41,373 nt of DNA from Acholeplasma sp. (GCA_012838065.1 DUPY01000052.1:1-41373); one strand, 5' to 3'; positions 33,562 to 41,373 are shown, counted from the stretch's first letter. The notes: generated by a model not told the origin, from the letters alone. A program made the numbers and translations.

Positions 33562-33674
33562 GTGGTGGCAAGTAAGAAACACCCCTGTCAAGAGGATGGT
33601 GGCAAAACACCGCTTTAAAAAACATGGTGGTACGCCACCATCATTTGGACAGCTATTAATTAGCCACCATCTAT
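33558..33674. repeat. Short palindromic element with terminal inverted repeats after trxB
   Basis: About 117 bp bounded by ATAGGTGGTGGC (33558-33569) and its near-complement GCCACCATCTAT (33663-33674). Inside lie GATGGTGGC (33595-33603) and a perfect hairpin ATGGTGG-TACG-CCACCAT (33624-33641). The GGTGGC core thus occurs in four places, two or more in each orientation. The stop codon of trxB (TAG) lies in the left repeat. It encodes nothing visible. It may be a MITE-like element, an insertion-sequence scar, or an RNA structure in the trxB 3' untranslated region. Confidence 0.5.
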
Positions 33675-33686
33675 TTTATATAACTT

Positions 33687-33720
33687 AAAAAAATAAGAAT
33701 TCGAAAATTCTTATTTTTTT
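33687..33720. terminator. Bidirectional terminator between trxB and pepF
   Basis: A perfect 15-bp inverted repeat, AAAAAAATAAGAATT against AATTCTTATTTTTTT with a CGAA loop, gives a T run in both directions and ends the convergent trxB and pepF transcripts. Confidence 0.9.
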
Positions 33721-33726
33721 TATATC

Positions 33727-35418
33727 TTATAATTTTTTATCGTCAATACTATTTAAATAAGCTTCAAGTGGTTCCAAGATTTTCGCAACCGTTCCAGATA
33801 CAAATGGGTTTTTTAAATTTGACTTTTTAAGTAAGTTTAAGAAACTTTGTGAGCCGCCTAATCGGCATAGCGCAAGATAATCTTGGAATGCTTTTGCATG
33901 ATTTTCTCTTGATTTTACCCAGAATTGGAATGCTACTACTTGAGCAAGTGTATAGTCGATGTAATAGAATGGTGATCCAAAAATATGGCCTTGTCTAAAC
34001 CAGAACCCACCTCTTTCAAGGAATGCATCATCATCGTAATCTTTGAATGGCAAATATTTTTTCTCTAATGTGCGCCACATATCTTTACGTTCTTTTGGCG
34101 TAACTTCAGGATTTTCATAAACAAAGTGTTGGAACTCGTCTACTAATACACCATATGGTAAGAATGAGATTGCGTCTGCTAAGTGTGAGAATTTGTATTT
34201 GTCAGTATCTTCTAAGAAAAATTCATGTACCCATGGCCATGCTAAAAATTCCATACTCATTGAATGAATTTCTGCAGCTTCCATTGTTGGCCAACGATAA
34301 TCCGGTAATAAATCTTTTGATTGATAAACTTGGAATGCATGACCAGCCTCATGTGTTAAGACGTCAACGTCATGTGCTGTTCCATTGAAGTTAGCAAAAA
34401 TAAAAGGTGCATTATATCCAGGAATAAACGTACAATATCCTCCGCCAGCTTTACCTTTTTTGCTATCTAAATCTAATAGGTCGCCTGATACCATAAACTC
34501 AAAGAATTCATGTGTTTCAGGTGACATTTCTTTATACATATTTCGTGCTTTTTCGACTTGCCAAGCGCGGTCACCTTTTGGTGTTGGATTTCCGGTTAAG
34601 AATGATAAAGCTAAGTCATAGCTCTTCATGTCTTTAATACCTAAACGTAAACCTTTTCTTTCTGTAAGTTTTGTAACAAACGGTACAACAACTTCAAAAA
34701 TTTGGTCACGATAGTTTTTAACATCTTTTGCGTTATAGTCAGTTCTACCAAAACGATCATAACCTAACTGAACGAAGTTTTCATAACCTAATTTTTTAGC
34801 AATTTGTGTACGAACCTTAACCATATCATCATAGATACGATCAAATGTCTCTTCGTTATCTGCAAAAAACTTTGATACTGCTAATTGTGCTCTATGGCGT
34901 GTGTCTCTATCTTTACTTTGTACAAAAGGAGCCATTTGACTTAAATTGTAAACACCACCATCAAACTCGATTTGTGCACTTGCAGTTAATTTAGAATACT
35001 CGGTTGATAACTTGTTTTCAAGTTGCAAATCTTCAATGATTTCAGGTTTGAATGTTTTTCTTGCAAGTTCTCCTTGTTCAAATAACAATGTGCCTAATTC
35101 ATTTTCTAATGCCTTGCGGTGTTTTGAATTAAGTAATTTTTCTAAGAAAATATGAGAATATTGTTGAAGCTCAGGTCCTTTTTCATCGAAGAACGCTTGT
35201 TCTTGTTCATAGAATGGATCTGTTGTATCTAAACTATTGCGAATGGATGCAAGCACTGCGTGTTGTCCTATACGTTCATTAATCTCATAATATTTATGTA
35301 TAGCATTTAATTCCGTGTCGTAATCTTTATCAGTACCAATTTGCTCTAATACAGCTTCTACTTCTTTTTTAAATAAATCTAAATCAGGTCTTTCGTATTT
35401 AAACTCGCTGAATTTCAT
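33727..35418 (-). CDS. pepF: M3-family oligoendopeptidase
   Basis: Cytoplasmic zinc metallopeptidase that cuts imported oligopeptides, 563 residues. The zinc site HEAGH is at 356-360 and the third ligand Glu is probably E383 in AAEIHS. The family's C-terminal region with GHIFGSPFYYIDYTLAQVVAFQFW is well preserved, marking the M3B oligoendopeptidase F branch. AGGAGG nine bases upstream supports the start, which lies inside the last codons of the CBS gene (20-bp overlap). It complements the Opp importer as the intracellular step of peptide use. Confidence 0.95.
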   Translation of the reverse strand: MKFSEFKYERPDLDLFKKEVEAVLEQIGTDKDYDTELNAIHKYYEINERIGQHAVLASIRNSLDTTDPFYEQEQAFFDEKGPELQQYSHIFLEKLLNSKHRKALENELGTLLFEQGELARKTFKPEIIEDLQLENKLSTEYSKLTASAQIEFDGGVYNLSQMAPFVQSKDRDTRHRAQLAVSKFFADNEETFDRIYDDMVKVRTQIAKKLGYENFVQLGYDRFGRTDYNAKDVKNYRDQIFEVVVPFVTKLTERKGLRLGIKDMKSYDLALSFLTGNPTPKGDRAWQVEKARNMYKEMSPETHEFFEFMVSGDLLDLDSKKGKAGGGYCTFIPGYNAPFIFANFNGTAHDVDVLTHEAGHAFQVYQSKDLLPDYRWPTMEAAEIHSMSMEFLAWPWVHEFFLEDTDKYKFSHLADAISFLPYGVLVDEFQHFVYENPEVTPKERKDMWRTLEKKYLPFKDYDDDAFLERGGFWFRQGHIFGSPFYYIDYTLAQVVAFQFWVKSRENHAKAFQDYLALCRLGGSQSFLNLLKKSNLKNPFVSGTVAKILEPLEAYLNSIDDKKL

Positions 35419-35833
35419 TTTTCCGTTCCTCCTGAAAATTTTTGTTTTTTAAATACAACATAATGTCTTTTCTTGTAACAATACCAATAAATAAGTTACG
35501 ATCATCTAAAACTGGTACAAAGTTTTGATTAATTGCAATCTCTACTAACTCATTCATATCTGCCGTAATCTTGATGGCTTTGTTATCTTTTCTTCTTGGT
35601 AAATCTTTAATTTTGATTTGTGTTGCTTTTGTCATATCAAAATTAAGATCCCGTTTGAGATACCATAAAATATCACCTTCACGTAAAATTCCAACATATT
35701 TACCACTTTCGGTAATAACTGGAACTGCCGTGTATTGATGATACTCCATTTTTTCAAGTGCTTGTCTTATTGTAAAATCCTCATAAATATAAGCCACTTT
35801 CTCCTTGGGTATCAAATTAAATAAAATGTTCAC
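35399..35833 (-). CDS. Protein of two CBS domains
   Basis: A 144-residue protein consisting of two CBS domains (about 8-60 and 80-135), with YTAVPVITESGKYVGILREGDIL and FVPVLDDRNLFIGIVTRKDIMLYL as the core patterns. Such stand-alone pairs bind adenine nucleotides or, in Bacilli, c-di-AMP (CbpB/YkuL type); which ligand applies here is unknown. I prefer the GTG at 35833 with AAGGATG five bases upstream, as the ATG at 35842 abuts the ribosome site directly. It is the middle gene of an operon with a Wzz-like protein and pepF. Confidence 0.82.
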   Translation of the reverse strand: MNILFNLIPKEKVAYIYEDFTIRQALEKMEYHQYTAVPVITESGKYVGILREGDILWYLKRDLNFDMTKATQIKIKDLPRRKDNKAIKITADMNELVEIAINQNFVPVLDDRNLFIGIVTRKDIMLYLKNKNFQEERKNEIQRV

Positions 35834-35863
35834 AACAATCATCCTTTTTTGTTTTTAGTGCTT

Positions 35864-37096
35864 TTATACACTTTTTTTACTGCTTTTTTTGTTTTCTATA
35901 TAGGAATCTACACCGATACTCATAAGTGCGCCAACACCTAATCCTATAATGAGTAGACCGATTGCTGCCACAACTAAACTAGTTGTATTACCGATTCTAC
36001 CCGTATCGCTGTAGTTGTATGTTAAGCGTGTATAATCGTTTAAATAACTGCTGTAGAATTTATTAAAATCTAGAGTAAATTTATTTAAATTGTTTCTATA
36101 ACTTGTAAATAAAAATTGCAAGTTTGGTGATGTGGAAATAGATTTAGGTTCATCAATTTTTCGTTGAAGTACGGTAATTTCTTGTTGTAACTCAACACGT
36201 TGTTTTTCTGTTTCAGCAATCAATAACGCAAGCTCGCCGACATCGCCTTGAGCATTATTTAAAATAAGATGATATTGAATTAAGATATTATCTAAATGTT
36301 GTTTTCTGTATAGTGCAGATTCTAATTCCTTTTCAAAAATAAAGACACTTGCAGAATGATTTTTCACATAACCTTCGTCATTAATAATGTTTATTAAATC
36401 TGTTGGTGAAACAACTTTTGATGCCCAGTTGTTTATTTCATCAATCTTATTTCGAACTTGATAGTTATCAACTTCAATTTCTCCATAGTTTGTCATAAAA
36501 ACGTTGTGAGCTGTAATTATTCTACTAAGTTGTCTCGAGAAGATACGTAGTTCTTCCACATATTCTGTCGTAGAATCAATTAAATCCAATTCATTAATAA
36601 TGTATGGATAACTATTTTTTTGAATAACAACTTCTAATTGATTGCCAAGTAAGTCTTTAATAAAATCAATCGCAAGCTTATAGTTATTATCAAACAAATG
36701 TAACGGTAAATTTAAAACATAGTTTTTACCTTTAATAACAGTGTTTTCACCACCGTTTTCCCCATCCGTTTTAATGCCTGTGTTACGGTGCTCACTTATT
36801 TTAACGACGTCAATATTATTATATTTCGGGTCACTTTCTTTTACTTTCGTTAGCGATTCTAACGAAATAATATTTCTATAGTTAAACGCTGTTCCATCTG
36901 GATACTGATTGTTTTCAATGTTCAAAAAGTTAAATTCAAATTTAGTTTCAATAACCGCTTGTCTTCTATTATTATCACGAATGATGAATACACCCACAAC
37001 CATAATAAAAAGCATGACAGCCAAACATACAAATTTTTGGCGCCAAATTTTATTGAGAATATCAACTATGCTCATTCCATTTTCATTGTCCTTCAT
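35864..37096 (-). CDS. Membrane protein with Wzz-like topology
   Basis: A 410-residue protein with one membrane segment near the N-terminus (about 24-42), a large mostly helical external region including likely coiled coil at about 260-315 (YRKQHLDNIL, ETEKQRVELQQEI), a second membrane segment at about 370-392, and a short Lys-rich cytoplasmic tail. The layout and the opening SIVDILNKIWRQK resemble polysaccharide chain-length determinants (Wzz/Wzc N-terminal domain). No kinase, flippase or glycosyltransferase gene is nearby, so a role in polysaccharide export is a guess. The start is the ATG at 37096 after GAGG; it heads an operon with the CBS gene and pepF. Confidence 0.6.
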   Translation of the reverse strand: MKDNENGMSIVDILNKIWRQKFVCLAVMLFIMVVGVFIIRDNNRRQAVIETKFEFNFLNIENNQYPDGTAFNYRNIISLESLTKVKESDPKYNNIDVVKISEHRNTGIKTDGENGGENTVIKGKNYVLNLPLHLFDNNYKLAIDFIKDLLGNQLEVVIQKNSYPYIINELDLIDSTTEYVEELRIFSRQLSRIITAHNVFMTNYGEIEVDNYQVRNKIDEINNWASKVVSPTDLINIINDEGYVKNHSASVFIFEKELESALYRKQHLDNILIQYHLILNNAQGDVGELALLIAETEKQRVELQQEITVLQRKIDEPKSISTSPNLQFLFTSYRNNLNKFTLDFNKFYSSYLNDYTRLTYNYSDTGRIGNTTSLVVAAIGLLIIGLGVGALMSIGVDSYIENKKSSKKSV

Positions 37097-37136
37097 GTTT
37101 GTCCTCACATATTTTCTAATTTATTTATCCTTTTTT

Positions 37137-37145
37137 ATTATACCA
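37137..37145 (-). promoter_or_regulatory. Extended -10 promoter of the Wzz-like/CBS/pepF operon
   Basis: The minus strand reads TGGTATAAT, a perfect extended -10, about 40 bases ahead of the start codon. The -35 region is poor. Confidence 0.6.
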
Positions 37146-37185
37146 CAACACGTTCATCATTTTTCGAATATTTTGATTTTCACAT

Positions 37186-37225
37186 ATTATAGAAAATGCG
37201 CAAATGTCTTACACATTTACGCATT
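37186..37225 (-). terminator. Hairpin after the GltS-like gene, probable terminator
   Basis: A 13-bp stem (37213-37225 with 37195-37207, one G-T pair) follows the stop codon on the minus strand. The run after it, TTCTATAATATG, is T-poor, so termination may be incomplete. Confidence 0.5.
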
Positions 37226-37242
37226 TTAAATATATGATATAT

Positions 37243-38598
37243 TTACTTAACCCTTTTCTTATTTACGTTTGCCTTTTTAAACAAAAAGTAACTAAAGACT
37301 GTAAAACAAATAATCATAAACGCTACCGAGCCCCATAAATAATACCAGCCATCAAGATAAATAATTGCCGTAATAACTAAAAGCGGTGCACCAAACATTA
37401 CGGCTGCAGATGAACCGGTTACTAAGTCATCTGCTGCTGGCGTTTTAAAGTCAGGGTCTATTTCTCTAAGTAATGCAATACCGTTTGATGCCGTCCCTGT
37501 TAAATTACCAAACAAAGCCGCAAACGCTTCGTGTTCATATTCTGGATAAACACGTTTGATAACAAATTTCAAATAAAAATACGTTAAGAAACCCACAACT
37601 GTAGAAAGAATTGCTAATGTTACCCAAAGGTCAACACTTGATAACATTTCAATATCAATTGCCATAATGCTAGCGACAATCATATAGTCAAACACAACAC
37701 CTGTAATACGGTTTAACATGTATTCGTTTGTATACTTACGTTTCATGAGTTTGCTTTTTCTTAGTTTAGCAATAATGACTCTAAATAAAATCGCAAACAA
37801 CATACCAAATATAAAATTAAATCCCCAGATTAAGCCTGTAAATGCGGGTACGTTAATTACTGTTGTAATTCCCTTCATAAATAAATATGAAACCATGTAT
37901 ACAAGCGTGACAAGTATAATTTGAATACTCATCTTATCAATAGCTTCACTTACTGGTATTTCATCTGTAGTTTCAATGTCTTCAGTATGAACGTTGCTTG
38001 ATGTTTCTTCACTTGCTCTTAATAATTTCCCTTCTTTAGCACGTCTATTGATATAGAAAATACCAGCGATACATGCCCATAGTGTACCGAGTGTGGCAAT
38101 CGCTAATCCAAAGGATTGTCCTCCAACAAAGCCTTGTTGTTCAAATAAGTAACCAATGTTTCCTGCTTGCCCAGGGCCTTGTCCATATCCCATAGGAGTT
38201 AATAAGCCACTATATGGTGCTAATTTTGTAAATCCAATCGCAAGCACTGCTGTTAAAACAACACCAACAATACCTTGTAATAAGTACGTATTAACAATAA
38301 TTAAACCTGTTTTAAACGGTTTCCCGCGTACTTGGCCTTCGACTTTTTGCGGGGTTTTTAAACCCATCGCGATAAAGCCAAGTGCGATGGTATGATAGGT
38401 GATCATTTTTAGGAAATTAACATCTAAAATAAGTACACCATCAATACGTATATCAAGTCCACTAATCATATAGCGAACCGCTAAACCTATGAATCCAGCA
38501 ATAATTGATGTTGGAAATAATAGGTTTCTAAATATTTTTACTTTTCTTCGAACAATATTTGCAATCATCAACATTAATGCGATAATGCCAAATTGCAT
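37243..38598 (-). CDS. Sodium/glutamate symporter-like carrier (ESS/GltS family)
   Basis: A polytopic carrier of 451 residues with about ten membrane segments in two inverted halves. GYGQGPGQAGNIG in the first half and NLTGTASNGIALLREIDP in the second are the pore-loop motifs expected of the GltS fold. A charged linker at about residues 190-215 separates the halves. Glutamate and sodium are the known substrates of the family; here specificity is inferred. The ATG at 38598 has GGGAG six bases upstream and gives a GltS-like N-terminus; an ATG at 38643 inside the upstream acyltransferase gene is an alternative adding 15 residues. Cotranscribed with the acyltransferase. Confidence 0.82.
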   Translation of the reverse strand: MQFGIIALMLMIANIVRRKVKIFRNLLFPTSIIAGFIGLAVRYMISGLDIRIDGVLILDVNFLKMITYHTIALGFIAMGLKTPQKVEGQVRGKPFKTGLIIVNTYLLQGIVGVVLTAVLAIGFTKLAPYSGLLTPMGYGQGPGQAGNIGYLFEQQGFVGGQSFGLAIATLGTLWACIAGIFYINRRAKEGKLLRASEETSSNVHTEDIETTDEIPVSEAIDKMSIQIILVTLVYMVSYLFMKGITTVINVPAFTGLIWGFNFIFGMLFAILFRVIIAKLRKSKLMKRKYTNEYMLNRITGVVFDYMIVASIMAIDIEMLSSVDLWVTLAILSTVVGFLTYFYLKFVIKRVYPEYEHEAFAALFGNLTGTASNGIALLREIDPDFKTPAADDLVTGSSAAVMFGAPLLVITAIIYLDGWYYLWGSVAFMIICFTVFSYFLFKKANVNKKRVK

Positions 38599-38614
38599 GA
38601 CTAACTCCCAAGTA

Positions 38615-39820
38615 TTATAGGCCGAATTTTGAAATATCTGCATCTTCTAATTTTTCTCCTTCGTTATAGAATTGATACGTTAATAAGTATTTATATGGGC
38701 TTGAGTGATCATCTAATGTAACAAGCCAAGTATCTTTTTCTGTATAAATAATAATTTTTTTCTTACCTTGAATCGAAAGTGAAACGAGTTCACTAAATGA
38801 ATAGTTATATACAGTATCCGTAGTATGAATCTCAATACCATCTTTTCTTAATTTAATTGAATGCTTACCTATTTTTTTCTTTCGATTATTTGTTGTTTTT
38901 TCTAAAAACATATGTTCAACAAACTCAAAACTATCTGTTTTTAGATAATACTTTCGATAGGCTTTAATTGTTTCTTTATTTAAATGAATCAAGTCCATTT
39001 GATTGCCATCAAGATCTTTTACATACCCAGTTTCTAAGTATTCTAAATGAAAGTTGCTCGTTTTAGACTTTAAAAATGAGCCTTGCGAATATGTAACAAA
39101 TGGTTCGTTAGTTTTTAAGTCCATAAAGGCTAATCGTTCTAAACCTAAAGCGATATCTTTTCCTTTAAATAACGTTTTTTCAATATTTTGTTCATATGCA
39201 TTTGTATAAAGTCTTTCATTGATATAGTGATAAAGCTCATCATCTTCCATTAAATCATAGACTTCAGGTTTTAGAATCTCTGTTATTTCGCTACTTGATT
39301 TACCTTTTTTCTTATGGATACTCCATCTTGGGTTTGAAAAATATAAACCCTTCGTTATAAAAAATATAATCGGAATTCTAAGAAAGCGAATAAGTTTTAC
39401 AATGCTTTTATTAATGGTTGCACTTTGTCCATCATAAGTTACATTGCCTTCAGGATATATTGCAACACTTGCGCCTTCGTTAACGATTTGTTTGGCTTTA
39501 CGAATCGATGACATATCAGAAATTGATTTTGCTTTTCGAATTGGATTTACTGCGTATATTAACAATTTAGATAAAAACCCTAAATTGAAAATTTGCTCCG
39601 TTGCAAAGTAATAAAGATGAAATGGAAATGACATACCCATTAATATTGGATCAATTGGTACTGTATGATTTCCTAGGACTATAAATGGTCCTTCATTTTT
39701 TAGTTCTTTATATGTTTTAAATTTATAACCATAGTTTCGTTTAATTCCAGGCTTTAAAAGTAATTTTGCTACTTTAACAATTACGTTATGACGAAACTTT
39801 ACTTCTTTTTTCTTACTCAT
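38615..39820 (-). CDS. PlsC-like acyltransferase with unassigned C-terminal half
   Basis: The N-terminal half is a glycerolipid acyltransferase: NHTVPID at 51-57 supplies the catalytic NHx4D motif and YPEGNVTYDG at 122-131 corresponds to the FPEGTR block, with Asn and Val replacing Thr and Arg. It likely acylates lysophosphatidate or a related lipid at the inner membrane face. Residues from about 190 to 401 match nothing I recognise; they are Lys-rich with a possible PH-like beta stretch near the end (IKLRKDGIEIHT...YNYSFSELVSLSIQGKKKIIIYT region, about 320-365). Typical PlsC is near 240 residues, so this is a two-part protein. The ATG at 39820 with GAGG is preferred over one 18 bases earlier. 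Confidence 0.83.
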   Translation of the reverse strand: MSKKKEVKFRHNVIVKVAKLLLKPGIKRNYGYKFKTYKELKNEGPFIVLGNHTVPIDPILMGMSFPFHLYYFATEQIFNLGFLSKLLIYAVNPIRKAKSISDMSSIRKAKQIVNEGASVAIYPEGNVTYDGQSATINKSIVKLIRFLRIPIIFFITKGLYFSNPRWSIHKKKGKSSSEITEILKPEVYDLMEDDELYHYINERLYTNAYEQNIEKTLFKGKDIALGLERLAFMDLKTNEPFVTYSQGSFLKSKTSNFHLEYLETGYVKDLDGNQMDLIHLNKETIKAYRKYYLKTDSFEFVEHMFLEKTTNNRKKKIGKHSIKLRKDGIEIHTTDTVYNYSFSELVSLSIQGKKKIIIYTEKDTWLVTLDDHSSPYKYLLTYQFYNEGEKLEDADISKFGL

Positions 39821-39859
39821 AATTTTCCTCTTTTTCATACTATATATGAAATTTTGTAT

Positions 39860-39865
39860 ATTATA
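39860..39865 (-). promoter_or_regulatory. -10 box of the acyltransferase operon
   Basis: A perfect TATAAT on the minus strand lies 40 bases before the acyltransferase start. The -35 region is A/T-rich and not convincing. Confidence 0.5.
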
Positions 39866-39927
39866 TCACGTGTTTATAAAAAAAATTTGAAATTCAAACC
39901 ATGAGGACAAAAATTTCCTATTTTCCT

Positions 39928-39953
39928 TAAAAAAAGGCGACACATCTGTCGCC
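39928..39953 (-). terminator. Terminator of the CHR transporter operon
   Basis: GGCGACA pairs with TGTCGCC around a four-base loop, followed by seven or eight T residues on the minus strand. Confidence 0.92.
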
Positions 39954-39972
39954 ATAAATATCCTTCATACAC

Positions 39973-40527
39973 TCAGATATAGAATGTTATATAGCCTATA
40001 ATACCAGCACCAATTGTTAGTAAAATTGGGTTTATTTTGTATTTATCATGAAGTATCCAACCAACTATTGTTATGATAATTAAAAAGATATTAATCTTAG
40101 CATCGAAAATTTCTTTTAAATTACTTATGCCGAATGCATTTTCCAACACCATAATAACACCAACCCCACCAATTAAACCAACAGCTGCAGCTTTGACGCT
40201 TTGAAGTGTTTCGTTTAAATATCGATTTTCTTTAATTTTATCTTCAAAACGAATCATCGTTGGAATTAACACAAATGATGGAGTAGAAACTGTAATTGTC
40301 GCAACAACTGAACCTAGTAAACCTGCAAACAAATACCCAACATAAGTTGCTGAGTTTATCGCAATCGGTCCTGGAATTAAAACGTCTAAAACGTTTAAAT
40401 CTGCAAACTGATCAATTGTTAATCCCAGTTTTGAACCTTCAGCATAAATAAGCGTTAGCATGGCATATCCACCGCCAAAACCTAAAAAGCCAACTTTTAA
40501 AAACATTAAAATAAGTTTTAGTATCAT
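39973..40527 (-). CDS. CHR-family transporter, second half-size subunit
   Basis: A 184-residue membrane protein with about five or six segments, equivalent to one half of a ChrA-type carrier. GFLGFGGGYAMLTLI (about 13-27) corresponds to the family's FGG motif and LIPGPIAINSATYVGYLFAG (about 50-69) to the PGP block. Two-gene short CHR pairs form a functional heteromer in other bacteria. Chromate efflux is the named activity, but many short CHR pairs have untested substrates, so specificity is open. It overlaps the upstream partner as ATGA. Confidence 0.85.
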   Translation of the reverse strand: MILKLILMFLKVGFLGFGGGYAMLTLIYAEGSKLGLTIDQFADLNVLDVLIPGPIAINSATYVGYLFAGLLGSVVATITVSTPSFVLIPTMIRFEDKIKENRYLNETLQSVKAAAVGLIGGVGVIMVLENAFGISNLKEIFDAKINIFLIIITIVGWILHDKYKINPILLTIGAGIIGYITFYI

Positions 40528-41114
40528 GCGTTATCACCCACGACTTTCTTACGTGTTCTAAACGCTGTATATAGGCCAATAACAACCGCAATAACAATTA
40601 ATTCCAATGCACCTAATAGACCAAATATTGTACATGCAAAACAAAAGATTGCCATTAATATATTGATAATAGATTTTAAATTGTGTTTTGCAATTGTAAG
40701 TGCTGCAGAGAAAATGAATGCAGCCGAAATTGCCCGTATCGCACTTAAAGCAAAATATATAGGACCATCTTTAGGTAATAAAGCGTAAAGAACGGTTGCG
40801 ATAAGCATGAATATAAACGCTGGTAAGATTGCACTCAATGCTGCTATAAACATACCGCTATAACCGTTTATTTTTTTACCAACAAAACACGCATTATTGA
40901 TTGCGATTACACCAGGTAACGTTTGCGAGATTGCTGCATAATTATAAAAATCTTTTTCTTCCATTAGTTTGTACTTATCAACAATTTCTCTTTTTAACAC
41001 ACTAATCATTGCTAAACCACCGGTAAAGGTAAACAAACTTGTTAAAAAGTATATCTTGAAAAGTAACCAATTTTTACCACTTCGTGATAAGATGATTTCT
41101 TGTTGTTTATCCAT
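40524..41114 (-). CDS. CHR-family transporter, first half-size subunit
   Basis: A 196-residue membrane protein homologous to its downstream partner: FTFTGGLAMISVLKREI near 24-40 and TLPGVIAINNACFVGKKINGYSG near 61-83 parallel the FGG and PGP blocks. I use the ATG at 41114 with GAGG six bases upstream; longer frames begin in untranslated leader. First gene of a two-gene unit with its own promoter and a strong terminator after the second gene. Confidence 0.85.
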   Translation of the reverse strand: MDKQQEIILSRSGKNWLLFKIYFLTSLFTFTGGLAMISVLKREIVDKYKLMEEKDFYNYAAISQTLPGVIAINNACFVGKKINGYSGMFIAALSAILPAFIFMLIATVLYALLPKDGPIYFALSAIRAISAAFIFSAALTIAKHNLKSIINILMAIFCFACTIFGLLGALELIVIAVVIGLYTAFRTRKKVVGDNA

Positions 41115-41144
41115 TTTAATCCTCTTTCTAATACTACAAAAGAT

Positions 41145-41172
41145 ATTATAACATAATATCTTTAAATGTCTA
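41145..41172 (-). promoter_or_regulatory. Promoter of the CHR transporter operon
   Basis: TAGACA (rc of 41167-41172) and TATAAT (rc of 41145-41150) with a 16-bp spacer, about 30 bases before the start codon. Confidence 0.7.
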
Positions 41173-41192
41173 TTTGATGGCAAGGAATCTAT

Positions 41193-41219
41193 AAAAAAAG
41201 CACTTTATTAAAGTGCTTT
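41193..41219 (-). terminator. Terminator of the partial membrane-protein gene
   Basis: AAAGCACTTT (41210-41219) pairs with AAAGTGCTTT (41197-41206) around three bases, followed by T residues on the minus strand. It includes part of the stop codon of the gene it ends. Confidence 0.85.
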
Positions 41220-41373
41220 AATCTAGACATATTTTAGATTCTAAAATCCGTTGTTTTTTTCTAAATTTTTTGAAACTAAACATGTTTATAGTAATAGTTG
41301 GTATAAGCAATATGAGTAGACTGATTAAAAGTACAACTATAGGACCTAAAGAAGTATTTCCTTTTTCTATGAT
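41218..41373 (-). CDS. C-terminus of a membrane protein, cut by the window edge
   Basis: The last 51 codons of a gene entering from the right. They encode a short polar stretch (EKGNTSLGP), one strongly hydrophobic segment of about 20 residues, and a basic tail (FKKFRKKQR) ending ILESKICLD. This looks like a C-terminal membrane anchor with the tail inside the cell. The bulk of the protein is outside the window, so no function can be given. The stop codon is built into the following terminator. Confidence 0.65.
   Translation of the reverse strand: MIEKGNTSLGPIVVLLISLLILLIPTITINMFSFKKFRKKQRILESKICLD

Noticed and set aside
33558..33674. A second T-box, because of the string GGTGGTACG
   Set aside because: The T-box consensus needs GGTGGTACCGCG with an upstream stem I and a downstream gene; here the string is half of a perfect hairpin between convergent genes.
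1..41373. Use of UGA as tryptophan (Mollicutes code 4)
   Set aside because: Many genes end at TGA in tight ATGA overlaps and their conserved Trp residues are encoded by TGG.
1..41373. tRNA or rRNA genes
   Set aside because: No convincing T-arm, anticodon arm or rRNA signature was found on reading either strand; a GTTCGATT near 3290 lies inside oppF.

Overview
This is a 41.4-kb stretch of a low-GC genome in which almost every gene lies on the minus strand. Trp is written TGG and TGA is used as a stop, often inside ATGA gene overlaps, so the standard genetic code applies. This excludes Mycoplasma/Spiroplasma-type code 4. The ECF transporter genes, short metS, purine riboswitch, T-box, OppF with a long insertion and huge surface lipoproteins with tandem Ig-like repeats together suggest a wall-less or wall-poor relative of Bacilli, such as an Acholeplasma/Izemoplasma-like lineage. 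That placement is an inference; there is no rRNA in the window. I see no phage, CRISPR array, tRNA, rRNA or intact transposase.

Layout, left to right. (1) 1-165: a compact structured RNA candidate on the plus strand with its own -10 box and terminator. (2) 170-3155: a three-gene MacB/LolD-type ABC transporter. (3) 3227-11610: an oligopeptide importer operon, oppA-oppB-oppC-oppD-oppF. Its OppA is very large and carries four Ig-like modules; OppC and OppF carry large insertions. (4) 11804-12181: a small DUF3899-like membrane protein, plus strand. (5) 12231-17113: two large lipoproteins, an S41 protease with five Ig-like modules and a GLUG-repeat protein. The second is translationally coupled to gltX. 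(6) 17106-24353: gltX, rpsI-rplM, pyrR, a purine permease under a guanine-type riboswitch, and a YitT-family protein coupled to metS, which has a Met T-box leader. (7) 24599-32227: a tight ten-gene housekeeping operon, ecfA1-ecfA2-ecfT-truA-tmk-holB-ricT-trmN6-(TerB-like)-rsmI. (8) 32382-33561: divergent trxA-trxB, whose TrxB-like protein has lost the NADPH-binding motifs, followed by a short palindromic element. (9) 33727-41373: operons for a Wzz-like protein, CBS protein and oligoendopeptidase; a PlsC-like acyltransferase and GltS-like carrier; a split CHR transporter; and the C-terminus of a further membrane protein.

How the parts fit: peptide uptake (Opp), extracellular or surface proteolysis (S41 lipoprotein), intracellular peptide breakdown (M3 oligoendopeptidase), purine salvage (PbuG-like permease, PyrR) and vitamin uptake (ECF module without a local S component) describe a scavenging, biosynthetically limited heterotroph. 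Control elements are well preserved: consensus or extended -10 promoters, strong intrinsic terminators, one riboswitch and one T-box. In two places a promoter lies within or directly against the terminator of the preceding operon. No clearly new multi-gene system is evident. The best leads are the structured RNA at the left end, the NADPH-motif-less TrxB, the palindromic element after trxB, the shared Ig-like architecture of OppA and the S41 lipoprotein, and the unusual riboswitch expression platform.
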